64,000 nucleotides of DNA from Mycolicibacterium sp. P9-64 (GTDB lineage: Bacteria; Actinomycetota; Actinomycetes; Mycobacteriales; Mycobacteriaceae): NCBI RefSeq assembly GCF_008329605.1, contig NZ_NPKO01000005.1, positions 496,001 to 560,000 of the forward strand. The letters are read 5' to 3'. Shown here in pieces: positions 9,240-16,917 of this stretch. Within the stretch, counting starts at the first letter, position 1; each line of letters begins with the position of its first letter. Position numbers and translations under genes: made by a program. Under the pieces are notes generated by a model that saw only the letters and a program-made list of their open reading frames with translations, had not been told where the DNA came from and did no database searches.

Positions 9240-9255
9240 TGTGATCTGGATCACC
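9240..9255. promoter_or_regulatory. Putative CRP-type (cAMP receptor) binding site upstream of sucC
   Basis: TGTGA-TCTGGA-TCACC matches the TGTGA-N6-TCACA consensus at nine of ten positions. It lies about 150 bases before sucC and about 105 before the divergent peptidase gene. Mycobacterial Crp (Rv3676) uses this consensus and controls carbon-metabolism genes, so a role at sucCD is plausible. It is inferred from the motif only. Confidence 0.5.
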
Positions 9256-9407
9256 ATGGGGTGCCGGTGAGATGTACCACATGAGCGGTAGGCGGTGCCG
9301 TCACGTTCCGTGCGTGTGGATAAAGTTCGGCACGAGCCTCTCAGGCGACAACCTCGAAATCAACTCAATCGTCAACGCAGACAGACTTAGGAAGTTCGGG
9401 AAGCGCT

Positions 9408-10571
9408 ATGGATCTATTCGAATACCAGGCGAAGGAGCTGTTCGCCAAGCACAACGTGCCCACCACGCCCGGCCGCGTCACAGACACGGCTGAGGGTGCC
9501 AAGGCCATTGCCGAGGAAATCGGCCGGCCCGTCATGGTGAAGGCACAGGTCAAGGTTGGCGGACGCGGCAAGGCCGGCGGCGTGAAGTTCGCGGCCACCC
9601 CTGACGACGCCTTCACGCACGCACAGAACATCCTCGGTCTGGACATCAAGGGCCACATCGTCAAGAAGCTGCTGGTCGCCGAGGCGAGTGACATCGCCGA
9701 GGAGTACTACATCTCCTTCCTGCTCGACCGCTCCAACCGCACCTACCTGGCGATGTGCTCGGTCGAGGGCGGCATCGAGATCGAAGAGGTCGCGGCCACC
9801 AAGCCTGAGCGCCTCGCCAAGGTCCCGGTCGACGCCGTCAAGGGTGTGGACCTGGCTACCGCCCGTTCGATCGCCGAGCAGGGCCACCTGCCCGCCGAGG
9901 TGCTCGACGCAGCCGCCGTGACCATCCAGAAGTTGTGGGAGGTGTTCGTCGGCGAGGACGCCACCCTGGTGGAGGTCAACCCTCTGGTTCGCACGCCCGA
10001 CGATCAGATCCTCGCGTTGGACGGCAAGGTCACGCTCGACGGCAACGCCGACTTCCGTCAGCCCGGCCACGCAGAGTTCGAGGACAAGGACGCCACGGAC
10101 CCGCTCGAACTCAAGGCCAAGGAGAACGACCTCAACTACGTCAAGCTCGACGGCGAGGTCGGCATCATCGGCAACGGCGCCGGTCTGGTCATGTCGACGC
10201 TGGACGTCGTCGCCTACGCAGGTGAGAAACACGGCGGCGTGAAGCCTGCCAACTTCCTCGACATCGGTGGCGGCGCCTCGGCCGAGGTGATGGCCAACGG
10301 GCTCGACGTCATCCTCGGCGACAGCCAGGTCAAGAGCGTCTTCGTCAACGTGTTCGGCGGCATCACCGCGTGCGACGCGGTGGCCAACGGCATCGTCGGC
10401 GCGCTGGAGAAGCTTGGCGCCGATGCCAACAAGCCGCTCGTCGTCCGCCTGGACGGAAACAACGTCGAAGAGGGCCGCGCGATTCTCGCGAAGGCCAACC
10501 ATCCCCTGGTGATCCAGGCCGACACGATGGACGCCGGGGCCGACAAGGCCGCCGAGCTGGCCAACAAGTAG
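9408..10571 (+). CDS. sucC: Succinyl-CoA synthetase beta subunit
   Basis: ADP/GDP-forming succinate-CoA ligase beta chain, a TCA-cycle enzyme that interconverts succinyl-CoA and succinate with substrate-level phosphorylation. It begins MDLFEYQAKELFAKH, as the family does. The ATP-grasp domain has VKAQVKVGGRGKAGGVK (about residues 45-61), and the C-terminal flavodoxin-like domain has NFLDIGGGAS and VFVNVFGGIT. 387 residues is the standard length. sucD follows after 18 bases, so the subunits are cotranscribed. Confidence 0.97.
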   Translation: MDLFEYQAKELFAKHNVPTTPGRVTDTAEGAKAIAEEIGRPVMVKAQVKVGGRGKAGGVKFAATPDDAFTHAQNILGLDIKGHIVKKLLVAEASDIAEEYYISFLLDRSNRTYLAMCSVEGGIEIEEVAATKPERLAKVPVDAVKGVDLATARSIAEQGHLPAEVLDAAAVTIQKLWEVFVGEDATLVEVNPLVRTPDDQILALDGKVTLDGNADFRQPGHAEFEDKDATDPLELKAKENDLNYVKLDGEVGIIGNGAGLVMSTLDVVAYAGEKHGGVKPANFLDIGGGASAEVMANGLDVILGDSQVKSVFVNVFGGITACDAVANGIVGALEKLGADANKPLVVRLDGNNVEEGRAILAKANHPLVIQADTMDAGADKAAELANK

Positions 10572-10589
10572 AAATCGGAGACATGGCTG

Positions 10590-11492
10590 ATGTCGATATT
10601 CCTTAACGCAGACTCCAAGGTCATCGTCCAGGGCATCACCGGCGGCGAGGGCACCAAGCACACCGCGCTGATGCTGAAGGCCGGCACCCAGGTGGTCGGC
10701 GGCGTGAACGCGCGCAAGGCCGGAACTACCGTGTCGCACGTAGATAAAGATGGCAACGACGTCGAGCTCCCCGTGTTCGCGAGCGTGGCCGAGGCCATCA
10801 AGGAGACCGGCGCCGACGTGTCGATCGCCTTCGTGCCGCCGGCGTTCTCCAAGGACGCCATCATCGAGGCCATCGACGCCGAGATCCCGCTGCTGGTGGT
10901 CATCACCGAGGGCATCCCGGTGCAGGACAGCGCCTATGCGTGGGCCTACAACGTCGACAAGGGCGAGAAGACCCGGATCATCGGGCCGAACTGCCCCGGC
11001 ATCATCACGCCAGGCGAGTCGCTGGTCGGCATCACGCCGAACAACATCACCGGCAAGGGCCCGATCGGCCTGGTGTCGAAGTCCGGCACGCTGACCTACC
11101 AGATGATGTACGAGCTGCGCGATCTCGGCTTCTCGACCGCCATCGGCATCGGCGGCGACCCGGTCATCGGCACCACCCACATCGACGCCATCGAGGCGTT
11201 CGAGAAGGATCCCGAGACCAAGATCATCGTGATGATCGGCGAGATCGGTGGCGACGCCGAGGAGAAGGCAGCCGCCTACATCCAGGCCAACGTCAGCAAG
11301 CCCGTCGTCGGCTACGTCGCCGGCTTCACCGCTCCCGAGGGCAAGACGATGGGCCACGCAGGTGCCATCGTCTCCGACGGTGCAGGCACCGCCGAGGGCA
11401 AGAAGGAAGCGCTCGAGGCCGCCGGTGTGAAGGTCGGCAAGACGCCGTCCGCCACCGCGGCGCTGGCACGGGAGCTCCTCGCGAGCCTGTAA
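10590..11492 (+). CDS. sucD: Succinyl-CoA synthetase alpha subunit
   Basis: 300 residues. The N-terminal CoA-binding fold has VIVQGITGGEG and GGVNARKAGTT. IGPNCPGII and SKSGTLTYQMM are typical, and the phosphohistidine loop is GHAGAIV (about residue 254). It forms the catalytic heterodimer with SucC. The chosen ATG at 10590 has CGGAG upstream and matches the homologous N-terminus SIFLNADSK. A near-perfect inverted repeat downstream ends the transcript. Confidence 0.97.
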   Translation: MSIFLNADSKVIVQGITGGEGTKHTALMLKAGTQVVGGVNARKAGTTVSHVDKDGNDVELPVFASVAEAIKETGADVSIAFVPPAFSKDAIIEAIDAEIPLLVVITEGIPVQDSAYAWAYNVDKGEKTRIIGPNCPGIITPGESLVGITPNNITGKGPIGLVSKSGTLTYQMMYELRDLGFSTAIGIGGDPVIGTTHIDAIEAFEKDPETKIIVMIGEIGGDAEEKAAAYIQANVSKPVVGYVAGFTAPEGKTMGHAGAIVSDGAGTAEGKKEALEAAGVKVGKTPSATAALARELLASL

Positions 11493-11513
11493 CCGCTCAC
11501 CCAGTTCGTCGAG

Positions 11514-11561
11514 ACTGCGGTCAGATCGCGAATCCTTCGGGGTTCACGATCTGGCCGCAGT
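11514..11561. terminator. Bidirectional terminator between sucD and the convergent ATPase operon
   Basis: A 15-bp inverted repeat (11514-11528 and 11547-11561; arms ACTGCGGTCAGATCG and CGATCTGGCCGCAGT) pairs at 14 of 15 positions, with a G-U at the other, around an 18-base loop. A short T-rich run follows on the plus strand. It overlaps the last codons of the convergent gene and can serve both transcripts. Confidence 0.7.
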
Positions 11562-12815
11562 TTCGTTCGCGGTAGCGCCCTCGCTCACCAACCTGTCGAC
11601 GAATGCGATGACTGACCTACCATCGTCGTCGAGAAGCCCGATTGCTGCGCTCTCGTTCGGAAGTCTCTCGCCCGAGTAGAACTGTCGAAGGAATTCGACG
11701 ATGAGCTGCAACGGCTTTCCGCGTTCCTCGCGGTATTGCAGGTGGAAGCGAAGCAACGGCTCCGCCAGGTCGTACCACGACGCCCTCTTGTCACCGTCGC
11801 TGGCCTTGGCCGACTGCACCCACCGTGACGAGGCGAGTCGCCCCAATGCGGTAGCTGCTGATTGATTCGAAACACCCACGGCCGCAGCCAGATCACTCAC
11901 GGTGCGGGGCTCCCATCCACGAGCCAGTTCGACCACCAGTCGCTGCTCTCCAGGCGGCAGCTGCCACAACCGCTGCTGGTAGTACGGCGTCAACCGGTCG
12001 AGCAGCGCCTCGACGGCGGGAACCAACGCATCCAGGGACTGGACGTCGACGCAGTCGGACAGGATGTGCCACAGGCGTGGTGATCCACCCGCCAGGCGAT
12101 GGATGACCTGAAGTCGCTCGCGCCCAGTTGGAGAATCGATGAACTCGGCGAGCTCCACGTCGCTACGCCCGCGGGCTGCCCCAGCGAGCATGGCCGCGCC
12201 GTCGTCGATGCTCAGCTCGGGGAGTGTCTCCACCATGAACGAGCCGTACCACGGATACGACCTCGACGAGACGCCAGAGAACAGAGCCGGAGCCGTGGCG
12301 AAGATCGTTATCTCGGTGGATGTTTCGACCCACGCCCGCAGGCTGCCCTGTCCCGTCTCGCCGAGCTCGTCGAAGACCCTGTCGAGGTTCTCGATGGCCA
12401 GCAGGATCATGCGGCCTGCCGCGGCCGTGACGATCGCCTGCTCGATCCCCACGGCGTCCTTGTCGCGACGCATGTCACGTGCCGCCACGCCGAGGTCGAC
12501 GTCAACGGTTCGCGCGATCTCGACGAGCAGGTCGAGGTACGACCCGATGGCCAGGGAGTCCTCCGGAATCAACACGGGTAGCACGCTTTTCGCCGTCTTC
12601 GGGTCGGCGATGCTGCGGTTCACGGCGACGTGCAGGGTGTGCGTCTTTCCTCCACCCCTCGGTGCGATGAGCAGCGTGTGCGGGCGGGCACCGCCAGTCG
12701 CGGCACCTCTGATGCGGTGCACCAACGTGTCGAAGAGCGATTCGCGGCCCACCGTGATGGCGTCGAGATCTTCGGGGCTCATCGCCCCGGGGGTGAACGT
12801 TGGATGTGCCGTCAT
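11544..12815 (-). CDS. AAA-type ATPase with C-terminal winged-helix domain (second gene of ATPase pair)
   Basis: 423 residues. Walker A is APRGGGKTHT (about residues 50-59), and the Walker B region is ILLAIENLDRVF, with an unusual IENLD in place of the common hhDE. A sensor-like strand (ITIFATAPALF) follows. The C-terminal third has a winged-helix motif (TVSDLAAAVGVSNQSAATALGRL), as in archaeal-type ATPases and STAND-like proteins. The start is the ATG at 12815, which overlaps the upstream stop as ATGA; an in-frame GTG at 12833 is the alternative. It is translationally coupled to the other ATPase and absent from the M. tuberculosis order. Function unknown; a regulatory or defence role is conjecture. 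Confidence 0.85.
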   Translation of the reverse strand: MTAHPTFTPGAMSPEDLDAITVGRESLFDTLVHRIRGAATGGARPHTLLIAPRGGGKTHTLHVAVNRSIADPKTAKSVLPVLIPEDSLAIGSYLDLLVEIARTVDVDLGVAARDMRRDKDAVGIEQAIVTAAAGRMILLAIENLDRVFDELGETGQGSLRAWVETSTEITIFATAPALFSGVSSRSYPWYGSFMVETLPELSIDDGAAMLAGAARGRSDVELAEFIDSPTGRERLQVIHRLAGGSPRLWHILSDCVDVQSLDALVPAVEALLDRLTPYYQQRLWQLPPGEQRLVVELARGWEPRTVSDLAAAVGVSNQSAATALGRLASSRWVQSAKASDGDKRASWYDLAEPLLRFHLQYREERGKPLQLIVEFLRQFYSGERLPNESAAIGLLDDDGRSVIAFVDRLVSEGATANETAARS

Positions 12816-13963
12816 CGCCGCATCATTCGCCACGCGCGTTGCACGAGGGACGACGCGAAGCGGTCCGCATCGGCCTCGCGGACGAGATAGTGGTCCAGTT
12901 CGAGTCGTTCGACGAACGAGACCAATTGGTCACGGTCGTCGACCGTGTTGCCCTCGGCCCTTAGCAGCATCATCGTGTCATCGATGGTCATGGGGCCATC
13001 CGCGTACGCGTACACGTCGAGCACCTTGGCGATGACGGCCTTGTCGGGGCCGTAGTAATGCGTGAGCCGGTCTCGATAGTGCCTGAGGTCCCATGGGTCG
13101 GTGGGATCGGATATGGCCGCTGACACCAGGTTTGGGACCTGTGCTGGTTGGGGGAGCGCCCCGGTGGTGCGCCACGACGCCAGCGACGCGGCTACCAGGT
13201 GCTGGATGTAGTACGGGACGTGTTCGGCTGCCGCAGCCACGGCGGGAGCGACGAAGTGCGCATCGGCGGGATTCACTCTGCCGCCGAGCAGCAGACATTC
13301 GGCGAGGTACGCGGCGTGGTCGGCGCGGATGGGACCCACGGTGATCTTCTGGATGTCGTTGACGGTGCTCGGGGCGTCCGTCGACACGTGGTGGAATCCG
13401 ATGGAGCCGGACAAGACGGTGGCGACCTTGCCGCCGTATTCCTGGCGGAACCGGCGCAGGGTGTGGAGGAAGTTGTCTCCAGAGCCAGGTTCCTGGCGTT
13501 CGAGATTGCGTGCCAGCACGGTGACTTCGTCGATGAAGAGCACCAATTGGCGTCCGTAGGCACGTTCGACCGCTCTGCGGAGCAAGTCGTCGAGTGCCGC
13601 CGCGGCGCGTCCGTCCCGTTCGACCTTCAGTGGGCCGGCGGTGAGTGTCACCCGCAACTTCGACAGTTCATGGGCCCATGCGGGCTCGAGCCTGGCCAAC
13701 TCGGCGGCGAGCGCCCCGACGAACTCGCCGTACGTCTCGCGCTCCGCGCTGGTGGCGATCACCAGTGCGCCTGAGCGCGCCGCGTTTTGTTGAACGACGC
13801 GCGATAGTGATGTCTTGCCATGTCTGCGGTCACCGACGAGGACTGCACCGCTGTGTGGCAGTGACGCGGCGACGGCTTCGGCATCGCGGATGCGGCCGAC
13901 GACGTCGTCGGGTCGGACGATGCCTCCGACGACCAGAGTCATCGGGCGTACGGGCCAGGTCAT
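12812..13963 (-). CDS. AAA-type ATPase (first gene of ATPase pair)
   Basis: 383 residues. Walker A is GDRRHGKTSLS (about residues 44-54). Walker B is LVLFIDEVTVLA with the catalytic Asp-Glu, and a sensor strand VATVLSGSIGF follows. A helical lid and a C-terminal winged-helix-like end (TIDDTMMLLRAEGNTVDDRDQLVSFVERL region) resemble PF01637-type ATPases. The start MTWPVRP at 13963 sits 12 bases downstream of a 50-bp palindrome that probably is its operator. It differs clearly from its neighbour, so the pair may form a hetero-oligomer. Reading further upstream would run through the palindrome and a gene remnant, so the longer start is rejected. Confidence 0.85.
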   Translation of the reverse strand: MTWPVRPMTLVVGGIVRPDDVVGRIRDAEAVAASLPHSGAVLVGDRRHGKTSLSRVVQQNAARSGALVIATSAERETYGEFVGALAAELARLEPAWAHELSKLRVTLTAGPLKVERDGRAAAALDDLLRRAVERAYGRQLVLFIDEVTVLARNLERQEPGSGDNFLHTLRRFRQEYGGKVATVLSGSIGFHHVSTDAPSTVNDIQKITVGPIRADHAAYLAECLLLGGRVNPADAHFVAPAVAAAAEHVPYYIQHLVAASLASWRTTGALPQPAQVPNLVSAAISDPTDPWDLRHYRDRLTHYYGPDKAVIAKVLDVYAYADGPMTIDDTMMLLRAEGNTVDDRDQLVSFVERLELDHYLVREADADRFASSLVQRAWRMMRR

Positions 13964-13974
13964 GAAGCCGAGAA

Positions 13975-14024
13975 TACGCCCAACTTGATGTACGTCAATT
14001 ATGTCGTACATCGAGTTGGGCGTA
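13975..14024. promoter_or_regulatory. Very long palindrome, probable operator of the ATPase operon
   Basis: Two 20-base arms (13975-13994 and 14005-14024) are reverse complements with one mismatch, separated by the AT-rich TCAATTATGT. The arm core is CGCCCAACTTGATGTACG. A further CGCCCAACT occurs at 14039-14047. It ends 11 bases before the ATPase ATG and is far longer than an ordinary dimer site, so it may bind a higher oligomer or form a cruciform. Confidence 0.65.
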
Positions 14025-14035
14025 CGACACCATTG

Positions 14036-14125
14036 GAGCGCCCAACTCCCTGGCGGTTTCAGCACGAACCCGTGTTCATCGTCGGCATCGATGTGCGCGA
14101 GTCGCATTGCGCAACCGAAGCCGCC
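14036..14125 (-). pseudogene. C-terminal remnant of the HGFVLQPSGSW exported-protein family
   Basis: The minus strand encodes GCAMRLAHIDADDEHGFVLK followed by PPGSWAL. This aligns with the ends of the three exported proteins at 16061-17435 (for example ACIDADNKHGFVLQPSGSW then VL). No upstream part of such a gene remains, and the expected stop after the signature is missing. It looks like a scar of a fourth paralogue. Its position suggests that the ATPase pair and the thiolase-like gene came in next to, or into, an older array of this family. Confidence 0.6.
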
Positions 14126-14180
14126 CTGCACGCCGACCGTGCGAACCACCCAGTTGATCGTGAAACCGCGCACAGTATTT

Positions 14181-14194
14181 AGGAACACGTTCTA
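14181..14194. promoter_or_regulatory. Near-consensus KstR-type box upstream of the thiolase-like gene
   Basis: AGGAACACGTTCTA fits the KstR consensus TNNAACNNGTTNNA at seven of the eight fixed positions (A for the first T). It lies 45 bases before the ATG at 14240. KstR represses sterol-catabolism genes in mycobacteria. The perfect copy at 20035 in this window adds weight. Confidence 0.5.
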
Positions 14195-14239
14195 GTTTTC
14201 GGTTAGCCTTGCGAAGTAACACTGGCCAGGAGGTCTGTA

Positions 14240-15805
14240 ATGCAGGTCGATCCCCGTACCCCCGTCATCGTCGGCGTCGGACAGTTCACTGAACGCATCG
14301 ACGATCCCGGCTATCGGGGCATGTCATCAGTGGATTTGGCGACTGAGGCGGTACGGGCCGCGCTTGCCGACACCGGCGCCGACGTGACGGCCGTCGCGCG
14401 AGCGATCCAGGTATTCGCCGGGCTGCGGCAGTTCGAGATCTGCACACCGTTCGGCAAGCCACCGCTCGGGGCGTCCGACAACTACGTGCGGTCGGTCGCG
14501 AAACGCGTCGGCGCCGACCCCGCGCGCGCGGTGCTCGAACCGATCGGTGGCAACGGCCCGCAGAAGCTGGTCACCGAATTCGCCGGGGAGATCGCGGCCG
14601 GTGCCGTCGACGTGGCACTGATCCTGGGCTCCGAGCCGGGGTCCACCGCGAAGTACTTCGCCGACCGGGCCAGGGCGAGCGAAGCGACGGGAGAGAAGTT
14701 CGACAAGCCGGACTACACCGAACACGTCGGTGGCCAGCTCGAGGACCGCGGTTACGGCTTCGAGAAGTACATGAGCGAGTACACCGCCAAGCACGGGCTG
14801 ACCGGCGCGCCGGTGCAGTACGGACTTCTCGACAACGCCCGTCGTGCTCGCTTGGGCTTGGGTGTCGACGAGTACCGCCACAAGATGGCAGAGCTCTTCG
14901 CACCGTTCTCCAAAGTGGCTGCCAAGAACCCGTTCTCGTCATCGCCCCTGGAGCGCTCGGTCGAGGAGATCGAGACCGTCACAGGCGAGAACCGGATGAT
15001 CTGCGATCCGTACCCCCGGCTGCTTGTCGCCCGCGACACGGTCAATCAGGGGGCGGCTGCGATCGTGATGTCGGTGGCCGCCGCCCGTCGACTCGGTGTG
15101 CCCGAGGAGAAGTGGGTGTACCTGCGCGGGCACGCCGATCAGACCGAGCAGGACCTCTTGGATCGTGTCGACACGAGTGTGAGCTACGCCGCGAAACAGT
15201 CTGTGGCAGAAGCGCTCCGGGTTGCAGGTATCGGCATGGACGACGTCGCGACGTTCGACCTGTACAGCTGCTTCCCCTTCCCGGTGTTCGCAGTGTGCGA
15301 CGAGTTCGGTCTGGCGGCCGACGATCCGCGAGGGCTCACGCTCACCGGTGGGCTGCCCTACTTCGGTGGCCCCGGCAACAGCTACTCGCTGCACGGCATC
15401 GCCGAGACCGTGACCGAGATGCGGGAGAGGCCAGGAAAGTTCGGCCTCGTCGGCGCCAACGGCGGTGTCATGAGCAAGTATTCGGTCGGGGTGTACTCGA
15501 CGGAACCCGCCGACTGGGTCGCCGACCGGAGCGCGCAGTTGCAGGACGACATCGCCGCGCTGCCAAAGATTCCGGTCACGCGCAACGCCGACGGACCGGG
15601 AACGATCGAGACGTACTCGGTGCGCTACGACTGGCCCGTCACGACTGGTGTCATCATCGGCAGGCTCGACGCCGATGGCAGCAGATTCATGGCGCTGTCC
15701 GAGGACGAGGATCTGATGGCGTTGATGACCGGGGGAGACCCGATCGGCGCGCACCTCGCGGTGACGTCGGCCGAGGATGGGATCAACCGCGCGACATTCG
15801 GCTGA
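14240..15805 (+). CDS. Thiolase-like protein (TLP/SCP-x related acetyl-CoA acetyltransferase family)
   Basis: 521 residues, longer than a plain thiolase (about 400). The extra C-terminal part, from about residue 420, fits the OB-fold-like extension of mycobacterial thiolase-like proteins. It starts TPVIVGVGQFTERID. The place of the nucleophilic cysteine reads EPIGGNGPQK and the usual C-terminal CxG reads GANGGVM, so both catalytic cysteines appear absent; LHGIAE may keep a histidine. It may therefore bind acyl-CoA or steroid-CoA without canonical thiolysis. The start has AGGAGG seven bases upstream. A KstR-like box precedes it, pointing to sterol or lipid metabolism. Confidence 0.85.
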   Translation: MQVDPRTPVIVGVGQFTERIDDPGYRGMSSVDLATEAVRAALADTGADVTAVARAIQVFAGLRQFEICTPFGKPPLGASDNYVRSVAKRVGADPARAVLEPIGGNGPQKLVTEFAGEIAAGAVDVALILGSEPGSTAKYFADRARASEATGEKFDKPDYTEHVGGQLEDRGYGFEKYMSEYTAKHGLTGAPVQYGLLDNARRARLGLGVDEYRHKMAELFAPFSKVAAKNPFSSSPLERSVEEIETVTGENRMICDPYPRLLVARDTVNQGAAAIVMSVAAARRLGVPEEKWVYLRGHADQTEQDLLDRVDTSVSYAAKQSVAEALRVAGIGMDDVATFDLYSCFPFPVFAVCDEFGLAADDPRGLTLTGGLPYFGGPGNSYSLHGIAETVTEMRERPGKFGLVGANGGVMSKYSVGVYSTEPADWVADRSAQLQDDIAALPKIPVTRNADGPGTIETYSVRYDWPVTTGVIIGRLDADGSRFMALSEDEDLMALMTGGDPIGAHLAVTSAEDGINRATFG

Positions 15806-15812
15806 GCGCCAA

Positions 15813-15950
15813 TCACTTCGAACGGCGTCGTGACACACGGGCCTTGGACTCGAAGCGCAGGCGGTACCCGTCCTCGTCACGCTTGGGGCGGCGACGGTTG
15901 CCGTGGCGCTCGTCGAAGATCTGGGCGAAGAGTGGGCTGATGCTGTGCAT
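15813..15950 (-). CDS. Small basic hypothetical protein, 45 residues
   Basis: The frame reads MHSISPLFAQIFDERHGNRR and ends RLRFESKARVSRRRSK, so it is strongly basic at the C-terminus. The ATG at 15950 has AAAGGAC about 7 bases upstream, a good ribosome site, which is the main reason to believe it. It ends seven bases after the convergent thiolase-like gene. No family is recognised; a small nucleic-acid or ribosome-associated protein would fit the composition, but this is a guess. Confidence 0.45.
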   Translation of the reverse strand: MHSISPLFAQIFDERHGNRRRPKRDEDGYRLRFESKARVSRRRSK

Positions 15951-16060
15951 GACATGTCCTTTCGGGCCATCCGCTGAGGGTGTGTCCTCATGCCCCTGAA
16001 CTGTCATCTCTACGACGGAGCCGGTCACGCGTAGTCGACTACCCGATCAGCGCGGCTACC

Positions 16061-16432
16061 TCAGAACGACCAGCCGTCCGACGGTTGTAGGACGAAGCCG
16101 TGTTTGTGGTCTGCGTCGATGCACGCGATCAACTCGCCGTCACCGACGGCGCACGTGCCGTTCTTCCCGACCATCTTCTGTCCCGCGGCGAGGGACATCA
16201 TTCGATCGTTGGCGCATCCGCCCGGTCCAGACATGAAGAACTGGTAGGGGGTGTCTGGTGAGTCGCCAGGCTCTTCTACGTAGGGACAACCCTTTCCCAA
16301 GGGGCCACGGATTCTTCCCCGGCAAAACGCACTCAGGTCGGGGAAGTTCGCGGGTGGGGCCGCCGTCTTCGGAGGAGACGAGCAGGCCGAGAGTCCAAGC
16401 ACCAGAACGGTCAGCCATTTGGCCGCTCGCAT
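16061..16432 (-). CDS. Small lipoprotein of the HGFVLQPSGSW exported family (third paralogue)
   Basis: 123 residues with a lipoprotein signal (VLVLGLSAC, lipobox LSAC, Cys at about residue 17). The mature part begins SSPPKTAAPPANFPDLSAF. The C-terminus has the family signature TCAVGDGELIACIDADHKHG then FVLQPSDGWSF. Cysteines at CRG, GCP, GGC, TCA and ACI suggest disulfides outside the cell. Its ATG overlaps the stop of the preceding paralogue (TAATG), so it is translated with it. Compared with its sisters the middle is shortened. Function unknown. Confidence 0.85.
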   Translation of the reverse strand: MRAAKWLTVLVLGLSACSSPPKTAAPPANFPDLSAFCRGRIRGPLGKGCPYVEEPGDSPDTPYQFFMSGPGGCANDRMMSLAAGQKMVGKNGTCAVGDGELIACIDADHKHGFVLQPSDGWSF

Positions 16433-16917
16433 TATAAGACCCAGCTGCCCGACGGTTGCAACACGAAGCCGTGCTTGTTGTCGGCGTCGATGCAGGCAAC
16501 GAGTCCGCCGTCACCGATTGCGCACGTGCTGTTCTTGGTCGTCAGTTTTCTGCCGACGGCAATGTGCGGGCGTCGTGATGATGCGCACTCGGCGCCGGAG
16601 CGCTGAAACACATACGGGGCGTTGCTCGTCGCTGGATCGGCCTTGTGTACCAAGACGCACCCGCTTCCCGGTGCAGAACTGGGAACTCCGGGAATGCTGC
16701 CGTTGCACACCGTGATTTCATGCGGCCCGAAATCGAGTACACAGCTGACTTCATTCGGGGCGGTGAAACCTGGTCCGCTCTGGGTGAAGTTGGCTGATGT
16801 CTCCTCCGTAAAGGCGCTCAGGTCAGGGAAGTTCGCGGGCCGGGCCGGTGCGTCCGGAGTCGTCGAGCAAGCGGTGAGTCCGAACATCAGTACGGCCAGC
16901 AATTGCGCCATGCGCAT
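16432..16917 (-). CDS. Lipoprotein of the HGFVLQPSGSW exported family (second paralogue)
   Basis: 161 residues from MRMAQLLAVLMFGLTACS, with a lipobox LTAC. The mature region has NFPDLSAFTEETSANF, then a middle domain with EVSCVLDFGPHEITVCNG, a cysteine pair pattern shared with the first paralogue, and the tail TCAIGDGGLVACIDADNKHG then FVLQPSGSWVL. The ATG at 16917 overlaps the upstream stop as TGATG; a longer start at 16974 would lie inside the preceding gene. It is expected on the outer face of the membrane. A tandem duplicate of its neighbours, probably with a related ligand or partner. Confidence 0.86.
   Translation of the reverse strand: MRMAQLLAVLMFGLTACSTTPDAPARPANFPDLSAFTEETSANFTQSGPGFTAPNEVSCVLDFGPHEITVCNGSIPGVPSSAPGSGCVLVHKADPATSNAPYVFQRSGAECASSRRPHIAVGRKLTTKNSTCAIGDGGLVACIDADNKHGFVLQPSGSWVL

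Noticed and set aside
9337..9344. CCTCTCAG before sucC as an MprA site
   Set aside because: Only one octamer is present; the second octamer three bases later is missing.
9414..11357. A 647-codon open frame on the minus strand across sucC and sucD
   Set aside because: It mirrors the third-position GC bias of two certain genes, its product is a low-complexity His/Asp/Leu/Gly mix, and sucC and sucD are unmistakable.
12815..14188. A longer first ATPase beginning at 14188
   Set aside because: The extra N-terminus runs through the 50-bp palindrome and a recognisable remnant of another gene family; the domain starts at about 13963.
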